Source: a virus. Taken from it: a stretch of DNA of 63,801 bases. Made by a program: the position numbers and the translations under genes. This document shows, piece by piece, positions 1 to 7,243 of this stretch. The notes beneath the pieces are model-generated. The model saw nothing but the letters and a program-made list of their open reading frames with translations. It was not told where the DNA came from and ran no database searches. Positions within the stretch are counted from its first letter, which is position 1. Each line of letters begins with the position of its first letter. The stretch lies in the IMG/VR virus record IMGVR_UViG_3300032236_000737, positions 1 through 63,801 of that record; one strand, 5' to 3'.

Positions 1-1
1 A

Positions 2-1012
2 AAGGCAGGACACGATGTTCAAGTTATATGTGGGCCTACGGATATTCCTACAGCCACTACTCCTGGTGCTTTTCTTAATTTTGGTGGCACCAATATATAC
101 AAGTCTGTACAAGTTGAGCAAATGGGCCGTTTATTTTGTGACGGATCCGTTAAGCCCGGCGATCACTTTATCTTTACTGATGCTTGGCACCCTGGCATAA
201 TTAATTTAAAATACATGAGTGAGTTACTGAATATTCCAGTAACTACACATGGTTTATGGCATGCTGGCAGTTATGATCCACAAGACTTTTTAGGAAGACT
301 AGTCGGAGATAAGCCTTGGGTCAGGCATGCGGAGAAAAGTTTTTATAACTGTTTCGATCACAACTACTTTGCTACAGACTTTCACATTCGTATGTTTTAC
401 GAAAACTTGATCAAACCAGATCCAGATCGCAAAGCATCTATGTATAAGACTGTAATCGAAGATACCGTATTCAACAACAAAGTTGTACGTACAGGTTGGC
501 CTATGGAGTATATGGAAGATACATTACTAATGTATAAGAATATGCCCAAGCGTGATCTTATTTTATTCCCGCATCGCATCGCACCTGAAAAGCAAGTTGA
601 AATTTTTAGAGACTTGGCTAGACATTTACCACAGTATGAGTTTGTAGTGTGTCAGGATCAACAGCTAACAAAAAATGAATATCATAATTTATTAGGCGAA
701 GCAAAGATTGTGTTTAGTGCTAACTTACAAGAAACTTTAGGCATTAGTTGCTATGAAGGTGCGGTAGTTGACGCTATTCCTATGGTTCCGGATAGATTAA
801 GTTATACAGAAATGTATTACGATACATTCAAGTATCCAAGCGAATGGACTGAGAGCTATGAAGTTTATGATTCGACCAGGCCTGCTATTTGTAATAAAAT
901 AATACAATACATGGATCATTACGAACAATTTATACCGCAAGTTCGAAAACAAGCAAAGGATTTACATGACTACTTCTTTAGCGCCAGAGGATTACTTGAC
1001 AACCTTAAATAG
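2..1012 (+). CDS. Glycosyltransferase-like protein (5' end cut off by the window)
   Basis: The frame is open from base 2 to the stop, so the true start lies upstream. The first ATG inside the window (122) is not a convincing start, because the 40 codons before it read as ordinary protein. The chain looks like the nucleotide-sugar half of a GT-B glycosyltransferase: an 'LILFPHRIAPEKQ' segment, then 'QYEFVVC', then 'ETLGISCYEGAVV', which resembles the E-x7-E region that binds the donor sugar in GT4 enzymes. The donor and acceptor cannot be told from sequence. The family call is by motif feel only. The last 47 bases overlap the next gene. Confidence 0.6.
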   Translation, partial: KAGHDVQVICGPTDIPTATTPGAFLNFGGTNIYKSVQVEQMGRLFCDGSVKPGDHFIFTDAWHPGIINLKYMSELLNIPVTTHGLWHAGSYDPQDFLGRLVGDKPWVRHAEKSFYNCFDHNYFATDFHIRMFYENLIKPDPDRKASMYKTVIEDTVFNNKVVRTGWPMEYMEDTLLMYKNMPKRDLILFPHRIAPEKQVEIFRDLARHLPQYEFVVCQDQQLTKNEYHNLLGEAKIVFSANLQETLGISCYEGAVVDAIPMVPDRLSYTEMYYDTFKYPSEWTESYEVYDSTRPAICNKIIQYMDHYEQFIPQVRKQAKDLHDYFFSARGLLDNLK

Positions 1013-1352
1013 TTCTGGAACAGATACTATTACTATTTCTAATGGTAGTACTAGTTACTATAATATCGGCGGCACTAGTTCTAGTCCTACGTTTACTTTA
1101 AACAATACCGGAACTATTTCTGTCGGTTCTATTGGTGCTACTATTAGTACCATTAATGTTACAGGTGCAGGGTCTGGTTGGACTTGGCAAGATCCTGTAG
1201 AATTTGTAGATTCGTTTCCAGATTTTAATCGTATTCAAAAAATGTGCGAGGAATATCCAGGTTTAAAAATAGCATACGAAAAATTTGTAACAACATATAA
1301 ACTAGTGAAAGACCACTATGACACTCCAGAAGATCAGAGACCAATTTCTTAA
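966..1352 (+). CDS. Small two-part structural-like protein, unknown function
   Basis: A 128-residue protein whose ATG follows AAAGGA by five bases and overlaps the end of the glycosyltransferase gene. Residues 1-70 are rich in Ser, Thr, Gly and Asn and look beta-structured, like a piece of phage fibre. Residues 75-125 are charged and helical ('YPGLKIAYEKF'). The gene at 1787-2182 has the same plan, with 'HPKLKALYEEY' in the helical part. I know such helical tails from small conserved T4-like phage proteins, but no function. A virion or fibre-accessory role is a guess. Confidence 0.6.
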   Translation: MTTSLAPEDYLTTLNSSGTDTITISNGSTSYYNIGGTSSSPTFTLNNTGTISVGSIGATISTINVTGAGSGWTWQDPVEFVDSFPDFNRIQKMCEEYPGLKIAYEKFVTTYKLVKDHYDTPEDQRPIS

Positions 1353-1815
1353 TTGGCTAGAACGCAACGACCGTAAACGTGTTATTATGGATCGTGTTGA
1401 AAACGAACCATATCTAGAACGCTATTACATCTTTTTAAAAGATCGTAAGAGTTTTCCGTTTAATGTATTCTTACATAAGTTCCTAAAGGGAGATCCAGAC
1501 GATGTTCATGATCACCCATGGCCTTATGCTACATTAATTTTAAAAGGAGGCTACTACGAATGGGTGCCTGTCTTTAATACACTAGGTGAAAAAATTAATG
1601 AAATTCGATATTGGCGTGGCCCGGGGCATTTCCGTATTTGTAAACCAACGAGCTATCATCGAATTGAACTAGCAGAAGGTGTAACAGCTTGGACATTGTT
1701 CATGCCTGGTCCTCAAACTCGTGAATGGGGTTTCCTTGTAAAGAACAAATGGATTCACAACGACAATTACTTAACTAGTAGAAAGAATGGCGTATTTTCC
1801 AACATCAACAGGTAA
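1318..1815 (+). CDS. Cupin-fold protein
   Basis: The 165-residue protein carries a recognisable cupin core. 'DDVHDHPWPYATLILKGGYYEW' (about residues 61-82) gives the H-x-H plus downstream Glu of cupin motif 1, and 'SYHRIELAEG' near residue 121 gives the His of motif 2. These residues usually hold a metal ion. Cupins of this size include epimerases, dioxygenases and non-catalytic sugar binders, and nothing here picks between them. The gene overlaps both neighbours and sits between two small structural-like genes. The cupin call is good; substrate unknown. Confidence 0.7.
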   Translation: MTLQKIRDQFLNWLERNDRKRVIMDRVENEPYLERYYIFLKDRKSFPFNVFLHKFLKGDPDDVHDHPWPYATLILKGGYYEWVPVFNTLGEKINEIRYWRGPGHFRICKPTSYHRIELAEGVTAWTLFMPGPQTREWGFLVKNKWIHNDNYLTSRKNGVFSNINR

Positions 1816-2182
1816 TGCAGGTCAAGTATTAACAGTATCCGGTGCTAACGGATCAAGTTATGCAACAACAACTGCATGGGCAAATCCAAATACCAATTTT
1901 AATGATGGTACTAATGCTGTGATGACTATTCCCCACGGTGGTAAAACTGTGGAAATAGCCAAAGCGGCAACATTAGATGTTAAAGGTACTGTAAAAATAA
2001 ACGGAGTTGACTTGGAAGAACGGTTAACCACAATCGAAACACTCTTGCAAATTCCAACAAGAGATGTTACAATGGAAGCTAAACATCCAAAGCTCAAAGC
2101 ATTATATGAAGAATATATGCATGAATTGGAAAAATATAAAACATGGCATCGAATTAAAGGAGATAATGATGGAACTACATGA
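1787..2182 (+). CDS. Small two-part structural-like protein, unknown function
   Basis: A 131-residue protein with the same architecture as the product of 966-1352. The N-terminal half is Gly/Thr/Asn-rich and reads like a tail-fibre tip ('GNAGQVLTVSGANG'). A short 'KINGVDLEERLTTIE' segment follows, then a charged helical end ('HPKLKALYEEYMHELEKYK'). The start ATG overlaps the cupin gene by 29 bases. The VDLEERL segment is common in the trimerising parts of fibres. Likely a minor virion or fibre-associated protein, but this is inference. Confidence 0.55.
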   Translation: MAYFPTSTGNAGQVLTVSGANGSSYATTTAWANPNTNFNDGTNAVMTIPHGGKTVEIAKAATLDVKGTVKINGVDLEERLTTIETLLQIPTRDVTMEAKHPKLKALYEEYMHELEKYKTWHRIKGDNDGTT

Positions 2183-2399
2183 ATCAATTAAAGATACCTA
2201 TAAAGAAATGGTTATCAAAGAACACGCAGGCTTTAGACTTACTCTAAAGAAACACGAAGTACTAAGCCCTAAAGGTTTGTTTAGTGTTGACATGGTTCAA
2301 GAGTCGTTAAAAGACGGCGAAGTAGTTGACTCACAAACTTATAATTTCTTTATGACTAAAGAAGAAATGCAAACTCTAGCATACGGTTTAACTGCATGA
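2169..2399 (+). CDS. Conserved phage protein of unknown function
   Basis: I start this 76-residue protein at ATG 2169 because AGGAG lies six bases before it; ATG 2166 directly upstream is the alternative. Longer versions that begin further upstream would only overlap the previous gene. It is a small mixed alpha/beta protein with no motif I recognise. Its stop overlaps the start of the phosphoribosyltransferase gene (ATGA), so the two are probably translated together. Confidence 0.6.
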   Translation: MELHESIKDTYKEMVIKEHAGFRLTLKKHEVLSPKGLFSVDMVQESLKDGEVVDSQTYNFFMTKEEMQTLAYGLTA

Positions 2400-2884
2400 A
2401 GAAAGTTTACTACAGTTGGAAAGATGTTCAAGGTGCTTGTCTAGAAATCGCTAGACAAATTAACACCGGCGACTGGCGTCCAGATTACATTGTAGGCATT
2501 ACCCGTGGCGGATTAGTACCTGCTGTACTGTTAAGTCAGTATTTAGGTATTCCTATGAAATCGTTAGATGTTAGTTTACGAGATGGCGGCGATACTGTAA
2601 GTAACTGTGGTATGGCCGATGACGCTTATGAAGGCAAGAAGATCCTTGTTGTTGATGACATTAACGATCAAGGATCGACTATTGCATGGATTAAAAAGGA
2701 TTGGCGGGATATTTGTCATCCTAGTGCAATTCGCTGGGATACTACATTCCACTATAATGTAAGATTTGCTACGCTTACAAGCAATCTTGCTAGCAAAGAA
2801 ATTGTTGACTATTCCGTATGGGAAGTTAACAAAGCAGAAGAAGATTGCTGGTTAGTTTATCCTTGGGAGGATTTTTGGTTATGA
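2396..2884 (+). CDS. Phosphoribosyltransferase
   Basis: A 162-residue type I phosphoribosyltransferase. The PRPP-binding loop is clear at residues 83-95 ('ILVVDDINDQGST', two acidic residues then a Gly-Ser-Thr turn), and 'GITRGGLVPA' at 34-43 is the upstream PRPP loop. Such enzymes join a base to PRPP to make a nucleotide. The shape is closest to xanthine/hypoxanthine-guanine enzymes, but the base cannot be assigned. In this phage it may serve purine salvage, or a modified base given the nearby folE and queE; the latter is speculation. Confidence 0.8.
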   Translation: MKKVYYSWKDVQGACLEIARQINTGDWRPDYIVGITRGGLVPAVLLSQYLGIPMKSLDVSLRDGGDTVSNCGMADDAYEGKKILVVDDINDQGSTIAWIKKDWRDICHPSAIRWDTTFHYNVRFATLTSNLASKEIVDYSVWEVNKAEEDCWLVYPWEDFWL

Positions 2885-3078
2885 CATCGGCATTGATTAA
2901 ACTTATTTTAGGAATTACACTAATTGTAATTGCAGTAGTACTCGGTCCTATTGTTGGTATTTGGAGTTTGAATACATTGTTTCCAGTGTTGCATATTCCG
3001 TATACTTTAGAAACATGGGCGGCTTACTTTTTATTGCTAGGCAGTATTACTGGATTACGATTTGGTTCTAGAAAATGA
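2881..3078 (+). CDS. Small membrane protein
   Basis: A 65-residue protein beginning at ATG 2881, inside the ATGA junction with the phosphoribosyltransferase gene. Two hydrophobic stretches (about residues 5-28 and 42-58) should span the membrane. They are joined by a short loop with 'PVLHIPYTLETW', and the tail is basic. Similar two-helix proteins are common in T4-like phages without a known role. An effect on the host membrane is possible but not shown. Confidence 0.6.
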   Translation: MTSALIKLILGITLIVIAVVLGPIVGIWSLNTLFPVLHIPYTLETWAAYFLLLGSITGLRFGSRK

Positions 3079-3242
3079 CATTAACTGTAAAAGAGATTAA
3101 CGAAAAAATTGAACAAGTTCAGCGAGATCTCGAAAAAGTTCGAGGGCAACCGGACGGTTCTCGTAAAGCAGAAATGCTGGAACAGTATATCGATTATTTA
3201 AAAGACGAGCTGAAAGAGGCATCACGTGGTAACAGAACTTGA
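3075..3242 (+). CDS. Small coiled-coil protein
   Basis: A 55-residue reading frame from ATG 3075 to TGA 3240-3242, overlapping its upstream neighbour by four bases (ATGA). Almost the whole chain is charged and helical (Glu, Lys, Gln, Leu), as in a short coiled coil. Support comes from the coupling with both neighbours and the continuous operon layout. No function is recognisable. Confidence 0.5.
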   Translation: MTLTVKEINEKIEQVQRDLEKVRGQPDGSRKAEMLEQYIDYLKDELKEASRGNRT

Positions 3243-3609
3243 AAAGGCACTTAATGACAAAACCGCACCTTGGACCGAAATTGAATATCGAACAAAAGAC
3301 TTCTGGGTTTTCAGAGATGCATATCCAGTTACCGAAGGGCATTTGCTTTTTGTGCCTACCTTCAAAAAATCTGAAAACTTATATGAGTGCTTCAGAGCCG
3401 CTTACAAATTCGGATATGAAGGTGTCGAATCGGAAAAATGGGAAGGCTTTAACATCGGACAAAATGTCGGCGAAGTTGCTGGTCAGACAGTAATGTATCC
3501 GCATGTTCATATGATACCCCGCAGGAATGGAGATATGGAAGATCCAAGAGGCGGGGTTCGTCATGTTATACCAGAAAAAGGAAATTATAAAAATGACTTG
3601 GGAAAATAG
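3226..3609 (+). CDS. HIT-family (histidine triad) protein
   Basis: A 127-residue protein that would start with GTG 3226, 17 bases inside the previous gene. The HIT signature is at residues 86-99 ('GQTVMYPHVHMIPR'). The middle and last His of the triad are present (93 and 95), while the first is Tyr. In the family the middle His attacks the phosphate of nucleotide conjugates such as adenylated compounds. The catalytic residue is therefore kept, and hydrolase or transferase activity on nucleotides is plausible. It sits among other small nucleotide enzymes. Confidence 0.75.
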   Translation: MVTELEKALNDKTAPWTEIEYRTKDFWVFRDAYPVTEGHLLFVPTFKKSENLYECFRAAYKFGYEGVESEKWEGFNIGQNVGEVAGQTVMYPHVHMIPRRNGDMEDPRGGVRHVIPEKGNYKNDLGK

Positions 3610-3832
3610 AATTAAACATCTTGAAGAAGGTCATACTGCACTTGATAAACAAATCGATAACTTAGAAAAGAACGGTTTGTATGAAGATTTGCATTTAGAA
3701 GAATTAAAAAAGAAACGCTTGCATCTTAAAGACCAAATTGAGAAGTTAAAACGAGAACACGATTTAGCTGAATATCAAAAGCAAGCTCAAGATTTATGGT
3801 CAGATTCCTGTACTACACCTCGGGCCAAATGA
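3593..3832 (+). CDS. DUF465/YdcH-like helical protein
   Basis: A 79-residue, almost wholly helical protein. The pattern 'LEEGHTALDKQIDNLEKNG' followed by 'LHLEELKKKRLHLKDQIEKL' matches the DUF465 (YdcH) layout of two antiparallel helices. I chose ATG 3593, preceded by AAAGGAAA; an in-frame ATG at 3527 lies deep in the HIT gene. The function of DUF465 proteins is not known. The stop is shared with the next start (ATGA). Confidence 0.6.
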   Translation: MTWENRIKHLEEGHTALDKQIDNLEKNGLYEDLHLEELKKKRLHLKDQIEKLKREHDLAEYQKQAQDLWSDSCTTPRAK

Positions 3833-4074
3833 AAAAACATCATAAAGTAGGCACGCTTGAAGCCAAAGAAGAAGGCCGTGTACATGTTGTAAGATTGCAC
3901 TGGGATGGTCAAGGACAGTTTTGGTGGAACGAAGCGTGTGCCGATGTTCTCGAAGTTTTTGGATTACCCGGTGAAAGATTTACAAGTCATCCAACAATGG
4001 ATGCAATGGATTTTCATTTTAAATCAAAAAAGGATGCAGAGTTATGCAAAATACTTCTTTCAGAGAAGCTTTAG
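3829..4074 (+). CDS. Conserved phage protein of unknown function
   Basis: An 81-residue protein starting at ATG 3829 in an ATGA junction; ATG 3796 would add 11 residues and cannot be excluded. It is a compact alpha/beta protein rich in Trp and His ('HWDGQGQFWWNEACADVLEVFGLPG'). The Gly/Trp-rich block looks like a ligand- or protein-binding surface. I do not recognise a family with a known function. Confidence 0.55.
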   Translation: MKKHHKVGTLEAKEEGRVHVVRLHWDGQGQFWWNEACADVLEVFGLPGERFTSHPTMDAMDFHFKSKKDAELCKILLSEKL

Positions 4075-4262
4075 ACTTTTATTCAGTACTTGTATTGGGA
4101 ATTATCGGATTTGTGTTTGCCATTTATTGGAACTACTCACATCCTCACATGGTTGTTAGATACGATTGCTCAATTGCAGAAATAAGCCCGGACTATCCGC
4201 CAGCAGTTAAAGAAGGATGTCGCAAACTTCGAGCAGAAAATATCTTGCAAAAACCTAAATAA
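4044..4262 (+). CDS. Small single-pass membrane protein
   Basis: A 72-residue protein with one hydrophobic segment at about residues 11-31, followed by a polar domain with two Cys (near 42 and 59). The layout suggests an N-terminal anchor with the C-terminal part outside the membrane, where the Cys pair could form a disulfide. It overlaps the end of the previous gene by 31 bases. Function unknown. Confidence 0.5.
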   Translation: MQNTSFREALDFYSVLVLGIIGFVFAIYWNYSHPHMVVRYDCSIAEISPDYPPAVKEGCRKLRAENILQKPK

Positions 4263-4273
4263 ACCTATATAAT
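4245..4273 (+). promoter_or_regulatory. Sigma70-like promoter for folE
   Basis: TTGCAA at 4245-4250 and TATAAT at 4268-4273 are separated by exactly 17 bases. The expected start of transcription is near 4280, just before the TAGGAG ribosome-binding site at 4281-4286. The -35 box matches consensus at four of six positions and the -10 box at all six. Confidence 0.6.
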
Positions 4274-4291
4274 ATAAACATAGGAGTAATA

Positions 4292-5020
4292 ATGACTGAA
4301 TCCAGAACATATAATATAGACGCAGACGAAGGCAGACCGTTGCACGTAGCCATTCGTGAGCAAATGAAAAAACAAGGTCAACGCTTTTGGGCTGGTGACA
4401 ATATCAGTGAATACATTGATGAAGAACAAAAAGAAGTATTAATCGAAGAAGCAACTAAGGCTTTTGAAAAAGTATTAGACGCTCTATTGATTGATAGAGA
4501 AACAGATCCAAACTCGCATGGTACTGCGAAGCGTCTTGCTAAAATGTACTTTAACGAAATAATGAGTGGAAGATATGAACCAGCACCAGACGCAACCGCA
4601 TTTCCAAACGACAGTTCAGATCGCTATGAAGGCATGCTCGTGGTTCGTAGTGAGTTGCGTTCTATGTGCAGTCATCATCACCAGCCTGTTACCGGTGTTG
4701 CTTATATTGGTATCATTGCGGCTGAAAAGCTCATCGGACTTAGCAAATACACACGCATCGCACAGTGGTGTGCTAGACGAGGTACTCTCCAGGAGGAACT
4801 TTGTAATGACATTGCTAGGGAGATCCAAAAAGCAACAGGCGCAACAGACTTAGGCGTGTACATTCAAGCTACACACGGTTGTTGTGAGAATCGCGGCATT
4901 ATGGCTAAAAGCAGTCTTACACAGACTACAGTTTTGCGTGGCGCATTTAATACAGATATGGGCACAAAGAAAGAGTTCTTTGACAATATTAAACTACAAC
5001 AAGATTGGGCATCAAAGTAA
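4292..5020 (+). CDS. folE: GTP cyclohydrolase I
   Basis: A 242-residue FolE. It opens the ring of GTP to give 7,8-dihydroneopterin triphosphate, the shared first step to folate and to 7-deazaguanine (queuosine) bases. The active-site block 'SMCSHHHQPVTG' holds the zinc-binding Cys and the catalytic His. 'GLSKYTRIAQW' and 'QEEL' follow, and the second zinc Cys is in 'HGCCENRG'. The N-terminal ~50 residues are charged and phage-like. The gene has its own promoter and ribosome site (TAGGAG). With queE downstream it probably feeds a deazaguanine pathway rather than folate, which is inference. Confidence 0.9.
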   Translation: MTESRTYNIDADEGRPLHVAIREQMKKQGQRFWAGDNISEYIDEEQKEVLIEEATKAFEKVLDALLIDRETDPNSHGTAKRLAKMYFNEIMSGRYEPAPDATAFPNDSSDRYEGMLVVRSELRSMCSHHHQPVTGVAYIGIIAAEKLIGLSKYTRIAQWCARRGTLQEELCNDIAREIQKATGATDLGVYIQATHGCCENRGIMAKSSLTQTTVLRGAFNTDMGTKKEFFDNIKLQQDWASK

Positions 5021-5367
5021 TGAAGTTGCAAATACCAGCAGAAGGCATTATGAAAACAAATGACTGGGGAGACAGTAAAGTCTACCGAGTTACTTGTAGC
5101 TGTGGTGCTTCCGACCACGATCATCATGTGTGGGTAGAGGCAGACGAAAGCGATGTAAGTGTTACTATCTATACAACTGTACATAGTAACTGGTGGAGTA
5201 AAACTCGGTGGCATGCCATTTGGACATTGCTGACTAAGGGTTACATCGATACTGAATCTACCGTTATCATGCGTAAACAACAAGCATATAACTATGCTCA
5301 AACTTTGCTGAGTGCTGTCAAAGATGTAGAGGATTTTAGAGATGCAAAACGCAAAACAAATATTTGA
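5020..5367 (+). CDS. Conserved phage protein with Cys/His cluster
   Basis: A 115-residue protein starting at ATG 5020 in a TAATG junction with folE. The segment 'VTCSCGASDHDHHVWVE' has two Cys and three His close together and could bind a metal. The rest is beta-rich, then helical. I have seen similar sequences in T4-like phages next to queuosine-type genes but know no function. The coupling to folE suggests a related job. Confidence 0.55.
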   Translation: MKLQIPAEGIMKTNDWGDSKVYRVTCSCGASDHDHHVWVEADESDVSVTIYTTVHSNWWSKTRWHAIWTLLTKGYIDTESTVIMRKQQAYNYAQTLLSAVKDVEDFRDAKRKTNI

Positions 5368-5566
5368 TGACACAATGCATCGAATTAAGAATATGCAACT
5401 TTTCGAAATTAAACGAGAAGTAGGTCAGGGATGGTTGCCACAAGGCACTATCCCTTTCGACGTTACAGCCAAAAACGGTGTTGCTACATTTAAAGTATAC
5501 GCTGAGTTTTTACAAGATGCAGAAGATCAAGTATCACAATTTTTAGAACGAGACGACAATGAGTAA
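5342..5566 (+). CDS. Small conserved phage protein
   Basis: A 74-residue protein that overlaps its upstream neighbour by 26 bases and queE by eight bases. It has an N-terminal helix, a short beta region ('IPFDVTAKNGVATFKVYAEF') and an acidic end. No motif or family is recognisable. Its place between folE and queE is the only clue to its role. Confidence 0.5.
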   Translation: MQNAKQIFDDTMHRIKNMQLFEIKREVGQGWLPQGTIPFDVTAKNGVATFKVYAEFLQDAEDQVSQFLERDDNE

Positions 5567-6410
5567 ATTAAAAGTAGCAGAATTATTTTATAGCATACAA
5601 GGTGAAGGACGCTTTATGGGTGTGCCTTCTGTTTTCTTGCGTACATTTGGATGTAATTTTAAATGTGCAGGATTTGGTATGCCACGCGGAGAACTTAGCA
5701 ACGAAGTAGAAGACATTGCTCAAGTTGTTCATATGTTCAATAAGTATGAAGACTTGCCACTAGTTAGCACAGGTTGCGATAGCTATGCTAGTTGGGATCC
5801 ACGTTTTAAAGATTTAAGCCCAATGCTTACTACAGATGCTATTGTAGAACGTATTATGGAAATTCTTCCATATAAATCATGGCACGATGAGCATTTAGTT
5901 ATTACAGGCGGAGAACCTTTGCTAGGATGGCAACGTGCTTATCCAGATTTGCTCTCGCATGAATATATGAAGCCATTAAAAGAAATTACATTTGAAACTA
6001 ATGGTACTCAAAAGCTAACCGAAGAGTTTAAAGATTATTTGTTAGACTGGACAGGTTCTGGTGCTTTCAATAGAGGCCTTACATTTAGCGTCAGTGCTAA
6101 GTTAAGTTGTAGTGGAGAAAAGAGAGAAGAAGCAATTCGTCCAGATATTGTATGCGAATATCAAGAGCTTGGTTATACATATTTGAAATTTGTAGTTGCT
6201 ACTGAAGATGATGCATACGAAGCATTAGAAGTATCAGACATTTATAGACTTGCTGGTTTCGAAGGTCCTATATACTTGATGCCAGTAGGCGGTGTTGAAA
6301 GTGTTTACACATTAAATAACCGTCGTGTAGCAGAACTAGCAATGAAGGCAGGCTTGCGTTACAGCGATAGATTGCAAGTACCTTTATTTAAAAATGAATG
6401 GGGAACCTAA
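5559..6410 (+). CDS. queE: 7-carboxy-7-deazaguanine synthase-like radical SAM protein
   Basis: A 283-residue QueE homologue. QueE uses S-adenosylmethionine and an iron-sulfur cluster to contract carboxytetrahydropterin to CDG, a precursor of preQ0. Seen here are the QueE opening 'AELFYSIQGEGRFMGVPSVFLRTFGCN', the 'TGGEPLLG' SAM motif and 'TFETNGTQ'. The cluster site is odd: 'CNFKCAGF' gives C-x3-C but Phe at the third Cys position. A further Cys occurs about 43 residues later ('STGCDSY') and may complete it. QueD and QueC are not in this window. Likely route: a deazaguanine base for phage DNA or host tRNA. Confidence 0.8.
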   Translation: MSKLKVAELFYSIQGEGRFMGVPSVFLRTFGCNFKCAGFGMPRGELSNEVEDIAQVVHMFNKYEDLPLVSTGCDSYASWDPRFKDLSPMLTTDAIVERIMEILPYKSWHDEHLVITGGEPLLGWQRAYPDLLSHEYMKPLKEITFETNGTQKLTEEFKDYLLDWTGSGAFNRGLTFSVSAKLSCSGEKREEAIRPDIVCEYQELGYTYLKFVVATEDDAYEALEVSDIYRLAGFEGPIYLMPVGGVESVYTLNNRRVAELAMKAGLRYSDRLQVPLFKNEWGT

Positions 6411-6649
6411 TGTCTGCTCCACTACCTATTCCAGAAACAGTTGAAATTTATATGTTGCTACGGCAGTCGGGCATGTCTTTTAATAGCCCGGCAGTTGTTA
6501 CAACTAATTATTCTATGGGTAGTGGATTCTTTGCTACTAGGAAAGAAGCAGAACATCATAGAACTTTAGAAATCTTAAAAGACGAAAAGGCACTATTTCA
6601 TATTTTTGAATTGACTGTGCCTAATCCAGCATACAAAGGAGAAAAATAA
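6410..6649 (+). CDS. Small conserved phage protein
   Basis: A 79-residue protein starting at ATG 6410, which shares its first base with the queE stop (TAATG). It is a small alpha/beta protein with 'GFFATRKEAEHHRTLEIL', a pattern seen in short T4-like phage proteins of unknown function. A start at 6398 inside queE is possible but has no reason to be preferred. Confidence 0.55.
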   Translation: MSAPLPIPETVEIYMLLRQSGMSFNSPAVVTTNYSMGSGFFATRKEAEHHRTLEILKDEKALFHIFELTVPNPAYKGEK

Positions 6650-6804
6650 TGTTTTTTACATTTTGTTTTATTGTAGGTTGGGCATTGATTATAATGCTTG
6701 TTCTAAATTGGTTCCGAAAAATGCCGCCTAGTGCGTGTACCGGACATTGTAGACAAGGTAGAGATTGTACTTGTATGGAAGAGAAAAATGAAAAAACTAA
6801 TTAA
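6649..6804 (+). CDS. 51-residue membrane protein with Cys-rich tail
   Basis: The ATG at 6649 shares a base with the preceding stop (TAATG) and is preceded by AAAGGAG. One hydrophobic helix covers residues 2-21. The tail has four Cys in 11 residues ('CTGHCRQGRDCTC' is C-x3-C-x5-C-x-C), able to form disulfides or bind a metal. Tight coupling on both sides supports it as a real gene. The function is unknown. Confidence 0.55.
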   Translation: MFFTFCFIVGWALIIMLVLNWFRKMPPSACTGHCRQGRDCTCMEEKNEKTN

Positions 6805-7243
6805 AAAAATATTTGGCATAGATAAAATCGAAGCCCAAAAAGACCAGGCACTTGCCGAAGCGGCGGTTGCTGAGAAATTGGCTAAACAAAAACTCCAAGA
6901 AGTAACCGAAGCCGAGAAAGCCGCAGAACTTGCTAAAATGGGTCCAAAAGAACGTGCTACTGCCAAAGGTGAAGCATGGGTAGGCGTTTTGGATACTAAA
7001 GTTAATCCAGAAAATGTAAGGAACGGCTTCTTTGAGCTTGACTGGAACGCAGAGTTTGTAGTACAATTGAAGCAAGCTGGATACGGTTTTGATGGCGATC
7101 CAGAAGAGGAAATAGTAGACCGTTGGTTTAGAGATTTAGCCGCAAATATGCTGGCTGAAGATGGACAAGATCTAAATCGAAACAATACTATGGGTTTTAT
7201 TAACATAAGCAAGATAGGTAACGGCAAAGCCGAAGTACAATGA
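6788..7243 (+). CDS. Conserved phage protein with N-terminal coiled coil
   Basis: A 151-residue protein. I start it at ATG 6788, because the stretch upstream in this frame only overlaps the previous small gene. Residues 1-50 form a Lys/Ala/Glu-rich helix. The rest ('GEAWVGVLDTKVN', 'NGFFELDWNAEFV', 'DPEEEIVDRWFRDL') is a compact domain I recall from T4-like phages without function. The stop overlaps the flap nuclease start (ATGA). Confidence 0.6.
   Translation: MKKLIKKIFGIDKIEAQKDQALAEAAVAEKLAKQKLQEVTEAEKAAELAKMGPKERATAKGEAWVGVLDTKVNPENVRNGFFELDWNAEFVVQLKQAGYGFDGDPEEEIVDRWFRDLAANMLAEDGQDLNRNNTMGFINISKIGNGKAEVQ

Noticed and set aside
4864-5373. 169-codon open frame on the minus strand
   Set aside because: It lies opposite folE and its neighbour, has no ribosome site, and its composition (Cys, Ser, Ile runs) is that of an antisense shadow.
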